DNA from: Bin87 sp963663945
GTDB lineage: Bacteria; Chloroflexota; Dehalococcoidia; Lucifugimonadales; UBA3495
Direction of reading: 5' to 3'
Assembly (NCBI GenBank): GCA_963663945.1
Contig: OY760687.1
Span: forward strand, 1,488,001 to 1,552,000
DNA: 64,000 bases
Shown here: in pieces, positions 43,012 to 51,238 of the stretch
Layout of the letters: each line of letters opens with the position of its first letter
Position numbering within the stretch: position 1 is the stretch's first letter
Notes under the pieces: model-generated
What the model was told of the DNA's origin: nothing
The model's database searches: none
The model's input: the letters and a program-made list of their open reading frames with translations, nothing else
Translations under genes and position numbers: made by a program

Positions 43012-43080
43012 ACAGATTAGCGACCGAGTGTGTAAACCGAGTGAAAAGCAACCCCACAATCGTGAACAAATTGTGAGGAT
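43012..43080. repeat. Imperfect direct repeat copy B
   Basis: A segment beginning GATTAGCGACCG and containing AAACCGAGTGAA and GTGAACAAATTGTGAGGAT, similar along its length to 42017-42080. Confidence 0.4.
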
Positions 43081-43156
43081 GTTTCAAATTTGTTACATGC
43101 TTGAATGAGGCTCGGCCACCTCGCCGCCTGCTCTGCCGTCCCCGCAATTCCACTTC

Positions 43157-43196
43157 TATTTCCATTGCCAGACCACTATTTCCATTGCCGGACCAC
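43157..43196. repeat. 20-base tandem duplication
   Basis: Two adjacent copies of TATTTCCATTGCCRGACCAC (43157-43176 and 43177-43196) differing at one base. Confidence 0.8.
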
Positions 43197-43251
43197 GTTG
43201 CCGCGCCGCACTGGATCGCCCGAGTGGCCACGCCCCCGGTTGCCGGTTCGC

Positions 43252-43280
43252 TTGCCCAAAAAAGTCTCCCGGCGTAGAAT
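43252..43280 (+). promoter_or_regulatory. Promoter for the CoA-transferase gene
   Basis: TTGCCC (43252-43257), 17 bases, then TAGAAT (43275-43280), about 55 bases before the ATG at 43335, which has TAGGAG upstream. Confidence 0.5.
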
Positions 43281-43334
43281 GGCGAAACTTCATCCGGGAA
43301 CCCCAACTGCGCATTCTATTTAGGAGAATCTGTC

Positions 43335-44549
43335 ATGCCAGAAGCTAAAGGCCCTCTGGACGGAATACGCGTCATCGACCTCGGTCGGCACCAGGCCGGC
43401 CCTCGCTGCGCCCAGGTATTGGCCCGTTTGGGCGCTGAAGTCATCAAGGTGGAACGCCTCGGAGGCGAGGAAACCCGCTACCACGCCCCCTGGGTTCGCA
43501 AGCAGTCAGCCTACTGGGTGCAGTACAACAGTGGCAAGAAGAGCCTCAGCATCGACCTCCGCAAAGAGGATGGCAAGGAAGTCCTTCGCAAGCTGGTTCA
43601 GGTCTCTGACGTGCTGCTGCAAAACTTCCGCCCCGGCACCATTGACACCATGGGCTTCGGCTACGACGTGCTCTACGAGCTGAACCCGCGCATCATCATG
43701 GTCAACGTCTCGGCCTACGGTCAGTTCGGCCCCTACCGCGAGCAGATCGGCTACGACCCCATCGGGCAGACCATGTCCGGCATCGCCATGATCACCGGCG
43801 AAGAGGGAATGCCGCCGATCCGCGCCGGCGTCCCCATCATCGACCGCACCACGGCGCTCCACGCCGCAATCGGCACCCTGGCTGCCCTGCACGAGCGCGA
43901 GAGTTCCGGCGTCGGCCAGACCATCGACGCCTGCCTCGCCGATACCGGGTACAGCTACACCGAGATCCCCATCACTGCATACCACGGCGCCGGCATAGAG
44001 CCACGTCGCGGCGAGTCGGCCGCCCCGCCCTCCGGCACCTACCCGTGCAAAGACGGCTGGGTGCTCATCTCCGCCGGCGACCAGCACCACTGGCACCGCG
44101 TCTGCAACGCCCTCGGCAAGCCCGAGTGGCTGGAAGACCCCCGGTTCACCACCCGCCACGAGCGCGGAGCCAACGGCGAACTGGTCAACCAGGCCATGCG
44201 CGACCTGATGGCTGACATGACCATGCACGAGGCCATCGCCCACTTCACCCACCACGACGTCGTGGCCGCTCCGGTCAACTCCATCGCCCAGGCCGCTGTC
44301 GATCCCCATCCGTGGGAGCGCCGCGCCATGGTCGAGGTCGACGACTTCCTGGCCGGCACGATCGCCGTGTCCGGCGACTTCTGGCACTTCAGCCGCACGC
44401 CCGCCGTTGTCGGCACCACTCCCCAGGTGGGCGAGCACAATGAGGACGTCCTGACGGGCATCCTCGACTACACCGAGGACCAAGTTCAGGCCATGTACGA
44501 GGCCAACGTCATCGGCACCTTCCACCACTACGACGAAATCCCCGGCTAA
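43335..44549 (+). CDS. CaiB/BaiF family III CoA-transferase
   Basis: A 404-residue family III CoA-transferase. The N-terminus (PLDGIRVIDLGRHQAGPRCAQVLARLGAEVIKVER) and NSGKKSLSIDLRKEDGKEVLRKLV are typical. IIDRTTALHAAIGTLAALHERESSGVGQTIDACL holds the catalytic Asp region. It is followed by a hairpin terminator, so it is probably transcribed alone. A second member lies at 6641-7891. It may activate an acid that the thiolase-like/DUF35 pair nearby then processes, but that link is inference. Confidence 0.9.
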   Translation: MPEAKGPLDGIRVIDLGRHQAGPRCAQVLARLGAEVIKVERLGGEETRYHAPWVRKQSAYWVQYNSGKKSLSIDLRKEDGKEVLRKLVQVSDVLLQNFRPGTIDTMGFGYDVLYELNPRIIMVNVSAYGQFGPYREQIGYDPIGQTMSGIAMITGEEGMPPIRAGVPIIDRTTALHAAIGTLAALHERESSGVGQTIDACLADTGYSYTEIPITAYHGAGIEPRRGESAAPPSGTYPCKDGWVLISAGDQHHWHRVCNALGKPEWLEDPRFTTRHERGANGELVNQAMRDLMADMTMHEAIAHFTHHDVVAAPVNSIAQAAVDPHPWERRAMVEVDDFLAGTIAVSGDFWHFSRTPAVVGTTPQVGEHNEDVLTGILDYTEDQVQAMYEANVIGTFHHYDEIPG

Positions 44550-44572
44550 CCCGTCTGCACATCAGCGCACCC

Positions 44573-44603
44573 ACAGGGGCGAAGAATCCTTCGCCCCTGT
44601 TTT
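44573..44603 (+). terminator. Rho-independent terminator after the CoA-transferase
   Basis: ACAGGGGCGAAG and CTTCGCCCCTGT form a perfect 12-base-pair stem with an AATC loop, followed by TTT. Confidence 0.85.
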
Positions 44604-44627
44604 GGATGACGGGGCTATAGCGTTAGA

Positions 44628-44888
44628 ATGAATGCGCAATTTGAGTGGGATGAGACCAAACGCCGGATCAACTTGGATCAACACCAACTGGACTTCGCAG
44701 ACGTGCATGGATTCGGATGGGATGAGGCCAGAGTTGAGCCTAGCGACCGACATGAGGAATCACGATGGGTCGCGTATGGTAACTTCGATGACCAGTTGCA
44801 CGCTGTTGTGTTCACGATGCGAGGCGACGTGATACGCATCATCAGCTTCCGGAGGGCCCGGCCCAGAGAGGTAGCCAAATATGGATAG
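44628..44888 (+). CDS. brnT: BrnT-like type II toxin
   Basis: An 86-residue BrnT-family RNase toxin. Family features are FEWDETKRRINLDQHQLDFADV near 5-26, SDRHEESRWVAYG, and the RIISFRRARPREVAKYG end (RelE-like fold). The usual IG/DRR details are loosely kept. It overlaps the downstream antitoxin gene by eight bases, the standard BrnT-BrnA order. The start lies directly after a short promoter-like AT-rich patch. Confidence 0.85.
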   Translation: MNAQFEWDETKRRINLDQHQLDFADVHGFGWDEARVEPSDRHEESRWVAYGNFDDQLHAVVFTMRGDVIRIISFRRARPREVAKYG

Positions 44889-45291
44889 CTTCTATCAGCC
44901 CAATGGCCTTTCGCCCGAAGAATGGGCCGCCCTGCCTCCTTACGAAAAGGTTGCCAACTTGACATATGTAGAGATCCAGGCGTTGTACGGAGAAGAAATC
45001 GCCATCAACGTCGGCATCGCCAAGGATCCGGATGCGCCCATCCTGACCGAAGCGGAGATGGCCCAGGCTCGTCCAATGGCAGAGGTTTTCCCTGAGTTAG
45101 TGGAGGCGCATCGTGCCGGCAGGATCAAAATGCCGCCCCGTCCGCCTGTAACCAAAATCACGGAAGAAATTGTCCTGGATAGCGACATCGTGGACTATTT
45201 CAAACACCTCGACTCCCACTGGCAGAAAGGCCGCCTCAACGACTTCCTTCGGGTGGTCATATTCAAGCACCACCCGGACGGGACGCCATAG
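44881..45291 (+). CDS. brnA: BrnA-like antitoxin
   Basis: A 136-residue protein. The C-terminal half resembles BrnA antitoxins, with LTEAEMAQARPMAEVFPELVEAHRAGR and KITEEIVLDSDIVDYFKHLDSHWQKGRLNDFLR, the DNA-binding ribbon-helix-helix-like end. The N-terminal 50 residues are longer than in typical BrnA (80-100 residues) and are of unknown function. It should bind BrnT and repress the operon. Confidence 0.75.
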   Translation: MDSFYQPNGLSPEEWAALPPYEKVANLTYVEIQALYGEEIAINVGIAKDPDAPILTEAEMAQARPMAEVFPELVEAHRAGRIKMPPRPPVTKITEEIVLDSDIVDYFKHLDSHWQKGRLNDFLRVVIFKHHPDGTP

Positions 45292-45320
45292 TTTTACTCC
45301 CGCTCCAATCCCGCCCCTTA

Positions 45321-45329
45321 TGGCATAAT
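45321..45329 (+). promoter_or_regulatory. Extended -10 promoter for the thiolase-like gene
   Basis: TGGCATAAT about 36 bases before the ATG at 45365; no clear -35. GGAGG lies between. Confidence 0.4.
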
Positions 45330-45364
45330 ACCCAGACCCATCACCCTACGGAGGTACCTCCCCC

Positions 45365-46546
45365 ATGGTTGACCTCAGGCGCGCCGCCGCCATCGTGGGC
45401 ATCCACGAGCACGTCACCCGCTACGCTCCCGACAAGAGCGAACTCCAGATCCAGGGCGAGAGCGTCATCAAAGCCCTCGCCGACGCCGGCCTCACCAAGG
45501 ACGACGTCGACGGCCTGTTCACTGCCTCCAGCAGCGCCCGCAACAGCGGCATGAACCTGGCCGACTACCTCAACATGTACCCCAGCTACGTCGACAACAC
45601 CACCGTCGGCGGCGGGTCCTTTGAGTTCCACCTGTCCCACGCCCTCACCGCCATCGCGGCCGGCCGCATCAACGTGGCCGTCATCACCTACAGCAGCCTC
45701 GCCCGTTCGGGCGGCGTGTCCGTGGGAACCGGTGGCGTCGGTCGCTTCGGACATCCCATCCTCGAGCCGTCGCCCGACAGCTTCGAGGAACTCTATGGCA
45801 TGACCACCGTCGGTCTCTACGCGATGATCGCCCGGCGGCACATGCACCTCTACGGCACCACCGCCGAGCAACTCGCCGAGGTCTCCGTGGCGATGCGCCA
45901 CCACGCCTCGATGAACCCCGAGGCCCTCTTCCGTGATCCCATCACCGTCGAGGATGTGGTCGGTTCCCGAGTCATCTCCGACCCGCTGCATCTCATGGAT
46001 TGCTGCATCATCACCGACGGCGGCGGGGCCGTCGTTGTCGCCTCACCTGAGGTCGCCCGCAACTGCCGCCACACCCCGGTGTGGGTCCTTGGCGCTGGCG
46101 AGGCCATCGCCCACCAGGGCGCCGGCAAGCGCGACCTCATGTACATCGCCGCCCACCAGAGTTCGCCCCGCGCCTTCGAGATGGCCGGCGTGACCCACGA
46201 CGACATCGACATGGCCATGGTCTACGACTCCTTCACCATCACCGTAGTTGAGACCCTCGAGGACCTGGGCTTCTGCAAGAAGGGTGAGGGCGGAGAGTTC
46301 GTCAGCGGCGGCCGCCTCAAGGTCGGCGGAGCATTGCCCATCAACACTGATGGGGGTGGCCTCTCTTCCAACCACCCGGGAATGCGCGGCCTGTTCCTGC
46401 TCCTGGAGGCCACTCGACAGTTGCGTCACCAATTTGACGGCACCGGACGCCAGGTCCCCAACTGCCAGCTTGCCCTGGCCCACGGAACCGGCGGCGCCCT
46501 GGGTTCCCGCCACAGCGGCGGCACCGTCATTCTGGCTCGGGATTAG
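45365..46546 (+). CDS. Thiolase-superfamily protein lacking the nucleophilic cysteine
   Basis: A 393-residue member of the SCP-x-like thiolase family. The C-terminal half has LALAHGTGGALGSRHSGGTV with the conserved HGTGG. At the place of the usual catalytic Cys (CxSG) the sequence reads TVGGGSFEFH near 80-90, with no Cys, a known feature of DUF35-partnered thiolases. It is therefore unlikely to run a normal Cys-dependent Claisen reaction. The DUF35 gene follows it after 96 bases. Confidence 0.85.
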   Translation: MVDLRRAAAIVGIHEHVTRYAPDKSELQIQGESVIKALADAGLTKDDVDGLFTASSSARNSGMNLADYLNMYPSYVDNTTVGGGSFEFHLSHALTAIAAGRINVAVITYSSLARSGGVSVGTGGVGRFGHPILEPSPDSFEELYGMTTVGLYAMIARRHMHLYGTTAEQLAEVSVAMRHHASMNPEALFRDPITVEDVVGSRVISDPLHLMDCCIITDGGGAVVVASPEVARNCRHTPVWVLGAGEAIAHQGAGKRDLMYIAAHQSSPRAFEMAGVTHDDIDMAMVYDSFTITVVETLEDLGFCKKGEGGEFVSGGRLKVGGALPINTDGGGLSSNHPGMRGLFLLLEATRQLRHQFDGTGRQVPNCQLALAHGTGGALGSRHSGGTVILARD

Positions 46547-46593
46547 ACTGTCAGTTGTCCCGCGACTGATCCGTCGTTTCTGTCCAGAACCAA

Positions 46594-46620
46594 CGTCATT
46601 CCTGCGGAAGCAGGAATCCA
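46594..46620. repeat. REP-like palindromic repeat
   Basis: CGTCATTCCTGCGGAAGCAGGAATCCA, split here as an 8-bp stem ATTCCTGC/GCAGGAAT with a GGAA loop. It matches the CGTCATTCC...GGAATCCAG type of intergenic repeat, also present at 52913. Confidence 0.6.
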
Positions 46621-46642
46621 GCAATCCTCACAAGGATCCACC

Positions 46643-47056
46643 ATGACAACTGCTTGGAACAAACCCCTTCCCACCGTCGCCGGCGAGACCAAGGCCTTCT
46701 GGGACTCCTGCCGCCGTGGCCAACTGGTAATCCAGATTTGCGACGACTGCAATGAATACCAGTGGTACCCGCGGGGCATCTGCGCCAATTGCTGGAGCGA
46801 AAACATCCGCTGGGTCCAGTCCAGCGGCCGCGGCACCGTTTGGACCTACACGGTGACCTACCAGAACCGTACCCCCGGTTTCGCCGAGATGGTGCCCTAC
46901 GTCCTTGCCCTCGTGGAGTTGGATGAGGGTGTCCGGATGTTCACCAACATCGTCGATTGCAACCCCCGGGATGTTCACATCGGCATGGCCGTGGAGGTCA
47001 CCTTCCAGACGGCCACTCCGCAGCTGACCATTCCCTACTTCAAGCCGGCCGGCTGA
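46643..47056 (+). CDS. DUF35 OB-fold / zinc-ribbon partner of the thiolase-like protein
   Basis: A 137-residue Zn-ribbon OB-fold protein. The zinc ribbon has CDDC and CANC near 33-50, followed by the OB-fold with GTVWTYTVTYQNR and VALVEL-like strands. In other systems DUF35 proteins bind acyl-CoA and the thiolase-like partner. It lies directly downstream of that partner, so they probably form one complex. Confidence 0.88.
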   Translation: MTTAWNKPLPTVAGETKAFWDSCRRGQLVIQICDDCNEYQWYPRGICANCWSENIRWVQSSGRGTVWTYTVTYQNRTPGFAEMVPYVLALVELDEGVRMFTNIVDCNPRDVHIGMAVEVTFQTATPQLTIPYFKPAG

Positions 47057-47079
47057 CCCCGACTGGTTCCCGTTTGGAG

Positions 47080-47110
47080 CCCCGCCGGCGTCATCGCTTG
47101 GCGGGGTTTT
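47080..47110 (+). terminator. Rho-independent terminator after the DUF35 gene
   Basis: CCCCGCC (47080-47086) and GGCGGGG (47100-47106) pair, followed by TTTT. Confidence 0.75.
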
Positions 47111-47265
47111 CTCACGTGCAGTCTAGCCTTGTGTCCGGGTGATGTCGTTGGCCACAGGCAATGGGTACCCGTGAAGCCGGCGGGCCGAAACCGTTGACTA
47201 CAATTCACCGGTCAACCCTGCTAGACTGACTTGGCATATTTGAACGATGGAGTGGCGGCCGCACC

Positions 47266-47970
47266 ATGACAACTACACCGCAGCAGTTATATCAGCTGCA
47301 AGAATTGGACCATCGTATCGACGGGATCGACGCCGAACGCAACCGCATCGAAAAACGGCTTGCTGCCGGGGTTAACCGGCCGGACCTGACCAGCGAAGCA
47401 GAACACCACTCGGCCCGCGCGGTCGCCGTCAGCGCCAACGCCCATTCGCGCCGGGAAGAGGGTGAACGGATCCGGGAGCGCTTGACTGGACTGGAATCCC
47501 GGCTTTACGGCGGCAATGCTTCCCGCCGCGACCTGTCCGCCATACAACGGGAGGTCGACTCTTCCAAATATCAGCTTGACCAACTTGATGAGTTGTTGCT
47601 GGAACTTGAGGAGGAGCAGCGCACCCACGAGGAGGCCGCCGTCGCAGCCCGTGACCAGATGCAGTCCGCCGAAGTCGATTGGCAGAATGTCATCGAAACC
47701 CTCGGCAACCGCCTGACCGAGTTGGAAGGCGACCGCAAAGCCGCATCCGGGCAGCGGCAGGACATGGCCGTTACCCTGCCCCAGGCCGACCTGCAACGCT
47801 ACGAACGGTTACGCCGCAACAAGGCCGGCACCGCCGTCGCCCTCGTCGATAACGGCCGCGTCTGCCTGGCCTGCCGCATGACCCTTACCAGCAACGTCAT
47901 TCGCCAGCTGCGCGACAAATCCAAACAGGTCCCGTGCAGCACCTGCGGAAGGATCCTGTTTCAGCAGTAG
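47266..47970 (+). CDS. Coiled-coil protein with C-terminal zinc ribbon (CT398-like)
   Basis: A 234-residue protein: a long coiled coil (about 5-165, with heptad-like Leu/Glu/Arg content) then a zinc ribbon with CLAC and CSTC near 199-226. This is the C4-type zinc-ribbon family also called CT398 or zf-RING_7 and is widespread in Chloroflexota and actinobacteria. Function unknown; nucleic-acid binding is often proposed. It has its own transcript position after the preceding terminator. Confidence 0.88.
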   Translation: MTTTPQQLYQLQELDHRIDGIDAERNRIEKRLAAGVNRPDLTSEAEHHSARAVAVSANAHSRREEGERIRERLTGLESRLYGGNASRRDLSAIQREVDSSKYQLDQLDELLLELEEEQRTHEEAAVAARDQMQSAEVDWQNVIETLGNRLTELEGDRKAASGQRQDMAVTLPQADLQRYERLRRNKAGTAVALVDNGRVCLACRMTLTSNVIRQLRDKSKQVPCSTCGRILFQQ

Positions 47971-48053
47971 GCCGCTAGAACCCGGCAAATGAACCGCGCC
48001 CGAACCCAAGCATTCAAGACGGACCCAACCATTCAAGCAGGGAGAGGTGACCG

Positions 48054-48830
48054 ATGAAACCGCTGCGCGTTGCCATGCTTCACCTGGCCCCCGAACTGGC
48101 CGATGTCGCGCACAACCGGTCCCTGGCGGAACAGGGTCTGGCCCGCGCCGCCGCCATGGGCGCCCAGTGGGTGATTACCCCGGAATTGTTCGTCACCGGC
48201 TACAAGTTCGCCGAGATGATTGGCACCGACTGGATTCTCCCGCAACCCGACGATTGGATGCAGGCCTTCTGCGGAAAGGTGCGCGAGCACGGCGTGACGG
48301 TCTTCCTGTCCCATCCTGAACGGGACCCCGATGCCGGATTGATGTACAACACGGTTTTTGTCATTGGCCCCGACGGTTCCATCATCGGACGCCATCGCAA
48401 AGTCAAAGCCCTGCGCGGTCCCGAATCCTGGTCCTCGGCCGGCGGTGAAATCGTGCCAATCGACTGTGAGGGCACGGCCGTAGGCGTGATGATTTGCGCC
48501 GATGCCTACCGTAATGACGTCGCCGGCATCCTGAAAGACCGCGGCGCCGAGATCCTCGTGTCGCCAGCCTCATGGGGCCCCGGCGATTGTGGCCCCCTAG
48601 GCGAATGGGAGCAGCGCACCCTCGACACCGGCCTGCCAATCATGGTCTGCAACCGCTCCGGCTGGGAAGCCGATGACCTCGACTTCAATGAGGCCGTGAG
48701 CGTTGTCGCCATCAACGGTGAGCGCGTGCTCCAGGCGTTCTGCGGCGAAGAATCGGCTATCCTGGTGTTCGACTGGGACCTGGACAGCATGGCGCCATTG
48801 TCAAACGAGTATGAAACCGTTTGGATCTGA
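48054..48830 (+). CDS. Carbon-nitrogen hydrolase (nitrilase superfamily)
   Basis: A 258-residue nitrilase-fold amidase. The Glu-Lys-Cys triad is Glu44 (TPELF), Lys116 (RHRKVKAL) and Cys148 (MICAD). It hydrolyses an amide or nitrile such as a carbamoyl or omega-amide. AGGGAGAGG lies before the ATG. Neighbours do not settle the substrate. Confidence 0.9.
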   Translation: MKPLRVAMLHLAPELADVAHNRSLAEQGLARAAAMGAQWVITPELFVTGYKFAEMIGTDWILPQPDDWMQAFCGKVREHGVTVFLSHPERDPDAGLMYNTVFVIGPDGSIIGRHRKVKALRGPESWSSAGGEIVPIDCEGTAVGVMICADAYRNDVAGILKDRGAEILVSPASWGPGDCGPLGEWEQRTLDTGLPIMVCNRSGWEADDLDFNEAVSVVAINGERVLQAFCGEESAILVFDWDLDSMAPLSNEYETVWI

Positions 48831-48905
48831 GATGACCTGCGCCAGGGGCCGCCCTTCGAGGTGTCGTGGCGATTTAGACCTCGTCCGGTAGAACTCAGAC
48901 CTGGG

Positions 48906-49664
48906 ATGAAACATGCTGGCCTGCTCCTGCTAACGTTCATGTTGCGGAGCATCGGCCCGTTGCGTGACCTGGCGCCGATCATCCTCGTCATTGCCTTCTT
49001 CCAGATAGTGGTGTTGCGGCAGCCTTTTCCCAATCTCGGGAACGTCGTAGTTGGGTTGGTCTGCGTTTACATCGGACTGACGCTGTTCATTCGAGGTTTG
49101 GAAAGCGGCCTGTTCCCGTTGGGCGAAGCCCTGGCCGAGGGCTTTGCGAACCGGGGCAGCCTCACCGCCCTGCTCGCGTTCGCCTTTTGTCTCGGCTTCG
49201 CTACCACCGTGGCTGAGCCGGCGCTGATCGCCGTCATCGCTGAGGCTGCAGAGGTGGCGGCGGAAGCCGGCGCAATTGCCGACAGTGACCAGGCCCGCAG
49301 TTCCTACGCCCTCGAACTGCGCCTGGTGGTGGCCGGCTCAGTCGGAGCGGCCATCGTCCTCGGTGTGTTCCGCATCCTGAAGGGCTGGCCCATTCACTTT
49401 TTGATTATCGGCGGTTACGTGCTGGTGACCGTGCTGACTGCCCTAGCGCCGGACGAGATAATAGGCGTGGCCTATGATTCCGGAGGCGTTACCACCAGCA
49501 CTATCACCGTGCCGTTGGTCACCGCTTTGGGCGTAGGGCTCGCGGCGTCGATCCGGGGTCGCAACCCCATGGTCGATGGTTTTGGCCTGATCGCGCTGGC
49601 CAGCCTGACCCCCATGATCTGTGTGCTTGCCTACGGCATGGTGATCCAATGGCTCAATTTCTGA
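48906..49664 (+). CDS. DUF1538 membrane protein, first copy
   Basis: A 252-residue protein with about seven hydrophobic segments. Hallmark sequences are GFATTVAEPAL and YDSGGVTTSTITVPLVTALGVGLAASIRGR. These suggest a transporter or channel core. An ATG at 48906 is used; a GTG at 48861 would add 15 residues. It overlaps the second copy by 16 bases, so the two are translated together. Downstream genes for PII-like and CBS proteins suggest ligand control. Confidence 0.88.
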   Translation: MKHAGLLLLTFMLRSIGPLRDLAPIILVIAFFQIVVLRQPFPNLGNVVVGLVCVYIGLTLFIRGLESGLFPLGEALAEGFANRGSLTALLAFAFCLGFATTVAEPALIAVIAEAAEVAAEAGAIADSDQARSSYALELRLVVAGSVGAAIVLGVFRILKGWPIHFLIIGGYVLVTVLTALAPDEIIGVAYDSGGVTTSTITVPLVTALGVGLAASIRGRNPMVDGFGLIALASLTPMICVLAYGMVIQWLNF

Positions 49665-50473
49665 ACACGCTGGGCGCAACCCTTTGGTCCACCGTATTCG
49701 ACGTGGCCCCTATCGTCGTCGTACTGGTACTCTTCCAGGTCGTTGTGCTGCGCCGTCGCTTGCCCAATCTGCGCCGGATGGCCATAGGGTTGGTGTACGT
49801 TCTGGTGGGGCTGGCGCTTTTTTTGGTGGGATTGGAAGAGGCGCTGTTCCCCATCGGGGAGACCATGGCGCGTCAACTCACTGCTCCAGCGGCAACCGGC
49901 GTTTGGGCTCTGGCTACCAGTGTGGACTGGCGGAATTATCTGCTGGTGTACGCTTTCGGCGCGGCCATCGGCTTTGCCACCACGGTGGCAGAGCCGTCGC
50001 TCCTGGCCGTGGCGATCAAGGCTGAGGAAGTTTCCGGAGGGACGGTTCGCGCGTGGGGCCTGCGGATCGCCGTGGCCGTGGGCGTGGCGATCGGCGTGTC
50101 GTTGGGCTGCTTCCGCATCGTCACCGGAACGCCACTGCCCTGGTACATCATTGCCGCCTACGTCGTCGTCATACTGCAAACGCTCCGTTCGGCGCGAACC
50201 ATCATACCCCTGGCCTACGATAGCGGAGGCGTCACCACGTCAACCGTTACGGTGCCGGTGGTCGCTGCCCTGGGCCTTGGTTTGGCAAGCAGCATTCCCG
50301 GGCGGAGCCCACTCGTTGACGGCTTTGGCCTGATCGCGTTCGCCAGCGTTTTTCCCATAATGACGGTGTTGGGTTATGCTATGGTAGCGTCTTGGTGGAG
50401 GCGTCGGAACGCCGTTGCCACTTCCAGGGGGACCGACCATGAGAATGAAATTGATAGTCGCCTTGGTCAATGA
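49649..50473 (+). CDS. DUF1538 membrane protein, second copy
   Basis: A 274-residue paralogue of the gene just upstream, with the same two signatures: GFATTVAEPSLL and YDSGGVTTSTVTVPVVAALGLGLASSIPGR. About seven hydrophobic segments are predicted. The C-terminal tail is cytoplasmic and basic-then-acidic (RRRNAVATSRGTDHENE). The pair may form a heterodimer with two inverted or parallel halves. It overlaps the PII-like gene as well (50439-50473). Confidence 0.88.
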   Translation: MAQFLNTLGATLWSTVFDVAPIVVVLVLFQVVVLRRRLPNLRRMAIGLVYVLVGLALFLVGLEEALFPIGETMARQLTAPAATGVWALATSVDWRNYLLVYAFGAAIGFATTVAEPSLLAVAIKAEEVSGGTVRAWGLRIAVAVGVAIGVSLGCFRIVTGTPLPWYIIAAYVVVILQTLRSARTIIPLAYDSGGVTTSTVTVPVVAALGLGLASSIPGRSPLVDGFGLIAFASVFPIMTVLGYAMVASWWRRRNAVATSRGTDHENEIDSRLGQ

Positions 50474-50789
50474 TGGCAACATGGAAGCCGTGGTTGACGC
50501 GGCCCGTTCGGGCGGCGCCACCGGGGCAACCATCATCACCGGCGCGCGCGGTGAGGGCATGCGGCCTGAGAAGACTTTCCTCGGGCTTACCCTGGAGGCC
50601 AAACGCGACCTCGCCCTGTTCCTGGTGGTGGAAACCCGCGCCCGTGACATCCTCGAGCGCATCCGGGACGCCGGTCAGTTCGAGACCCAGCACGGCGCCG
50701 GCATCGCATTTCAGCTTGACATCGAAGACACCGTCGGGCTGATCAGCCAGTTGCCCACCATACGCCAAGAGTTGGAATCCGACCTGTGA
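50439..50789 (+). CDS. PII-like signalling protein
   Basis: A 116-residue ferredoxin-like PII-superfamily protein. KLIVALVNDGNMEAVVDAARSGGATGATIITGARGEG matches PII strands and the nucleotide-binding B-loop region. The T-loop is short (about MRPEKTFLGLTLE) and lacks the classic uridylylated Tyr context, so it is a PII-like protein rather than GlnB. It overlaps the second DUF1538 gene. ATG at 50439 or 50445. Confidence 0.86.
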   Translation: MRMKLIVALVNDGNMEAVVDAARSGGATGATIITGARGEGMRPEKTFLGLTLEAKRDLALFLVVETRARDILERIRDAGQFETQHGAGIAFQLDIEDTVGLISQLPTIRQELESDL

Positions 50790-51190
50790 GCACCCAGCAG
50801 CCGATCAAAGTCGGCGACATCATGGCTGTGGAGTTCCCCAGCATCGATGGGCTGGCAACCGTCGCAGAAGCCATGGCGTTGATGAAACAACGTGGCGTGG
50901 ACGCCCTGGTTGTCAACCGGCGCGATGCTACCGACGAGGCCGGCCTGGTGCTTCTCTCCGACATCGCCGGCGAGGTCATTGGCCGCAACCGCGCGCCCGA
51001 GCGCGTGAACGTGTACGAAATCATGAACAAGCCCGCATTGACCCTGCCGGCGGACATGCTGGCGCGGTACGCGGTGCGTTTGCTGACGCGGTTCCAGGTT
51101 TCTTATGCCGTCGTCGTGGACCCCGACCGCAACCCGGTCGGATTGGTCACCGTCCGCAACCTGGTGTTGGGGCCTGAGCCGGCAGCGTAG
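50786..51190 (+). CDS. CBS-domain pair protein
   Basis: A 134-residue protein made of two CBS motifs (about 5-65 and 70-130), an adenosine-nucleotide-sensing module. KVGDIMAVEFPSIDGLATVAEAMALM and VYEIMNKPALTLPADMLARYAVRLL are the motif starts. It starts with GTG at 50786, overlapping the PII-like stop by four bases. In this operon it is probably the second nucleotide sensor of the DUF1538 module. Confidence 0.9.
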   Translation: MSTQQPIKVGDIMAVEFPSIDGLATVAEAMALMKQRGVDALVVNRRDATDEAGLVLLSDIAGEVIGRNRAPERVNVYEIMNKPALTLPADMLARYAVRLLTRFQVSYAVVVDPDRNPVGLVTVRNLVLGPEPAA

Positions 51191-51238
51191 TCGAAAACCA
51201 AGTCCGGCGACAGCCGGCCAATTACCGGAGCACAACAC

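Larger units (their letters stand above)
41700..43334. other. Gene-poor island
   Basis: About 1.6 kb with no convincing gene. It is AT-richer than its surroundings in places (near 42000-42150 and 43010-43110). Short open frames have no binding sites and look random. It carries an imperfect repeated segment, a 20-base tandem duplication and, at its right end, a promoter for the CoA-transferase at 43335. Degraded sequence or an unrecognised non-coding region are both possible. Confidence 0.5.
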
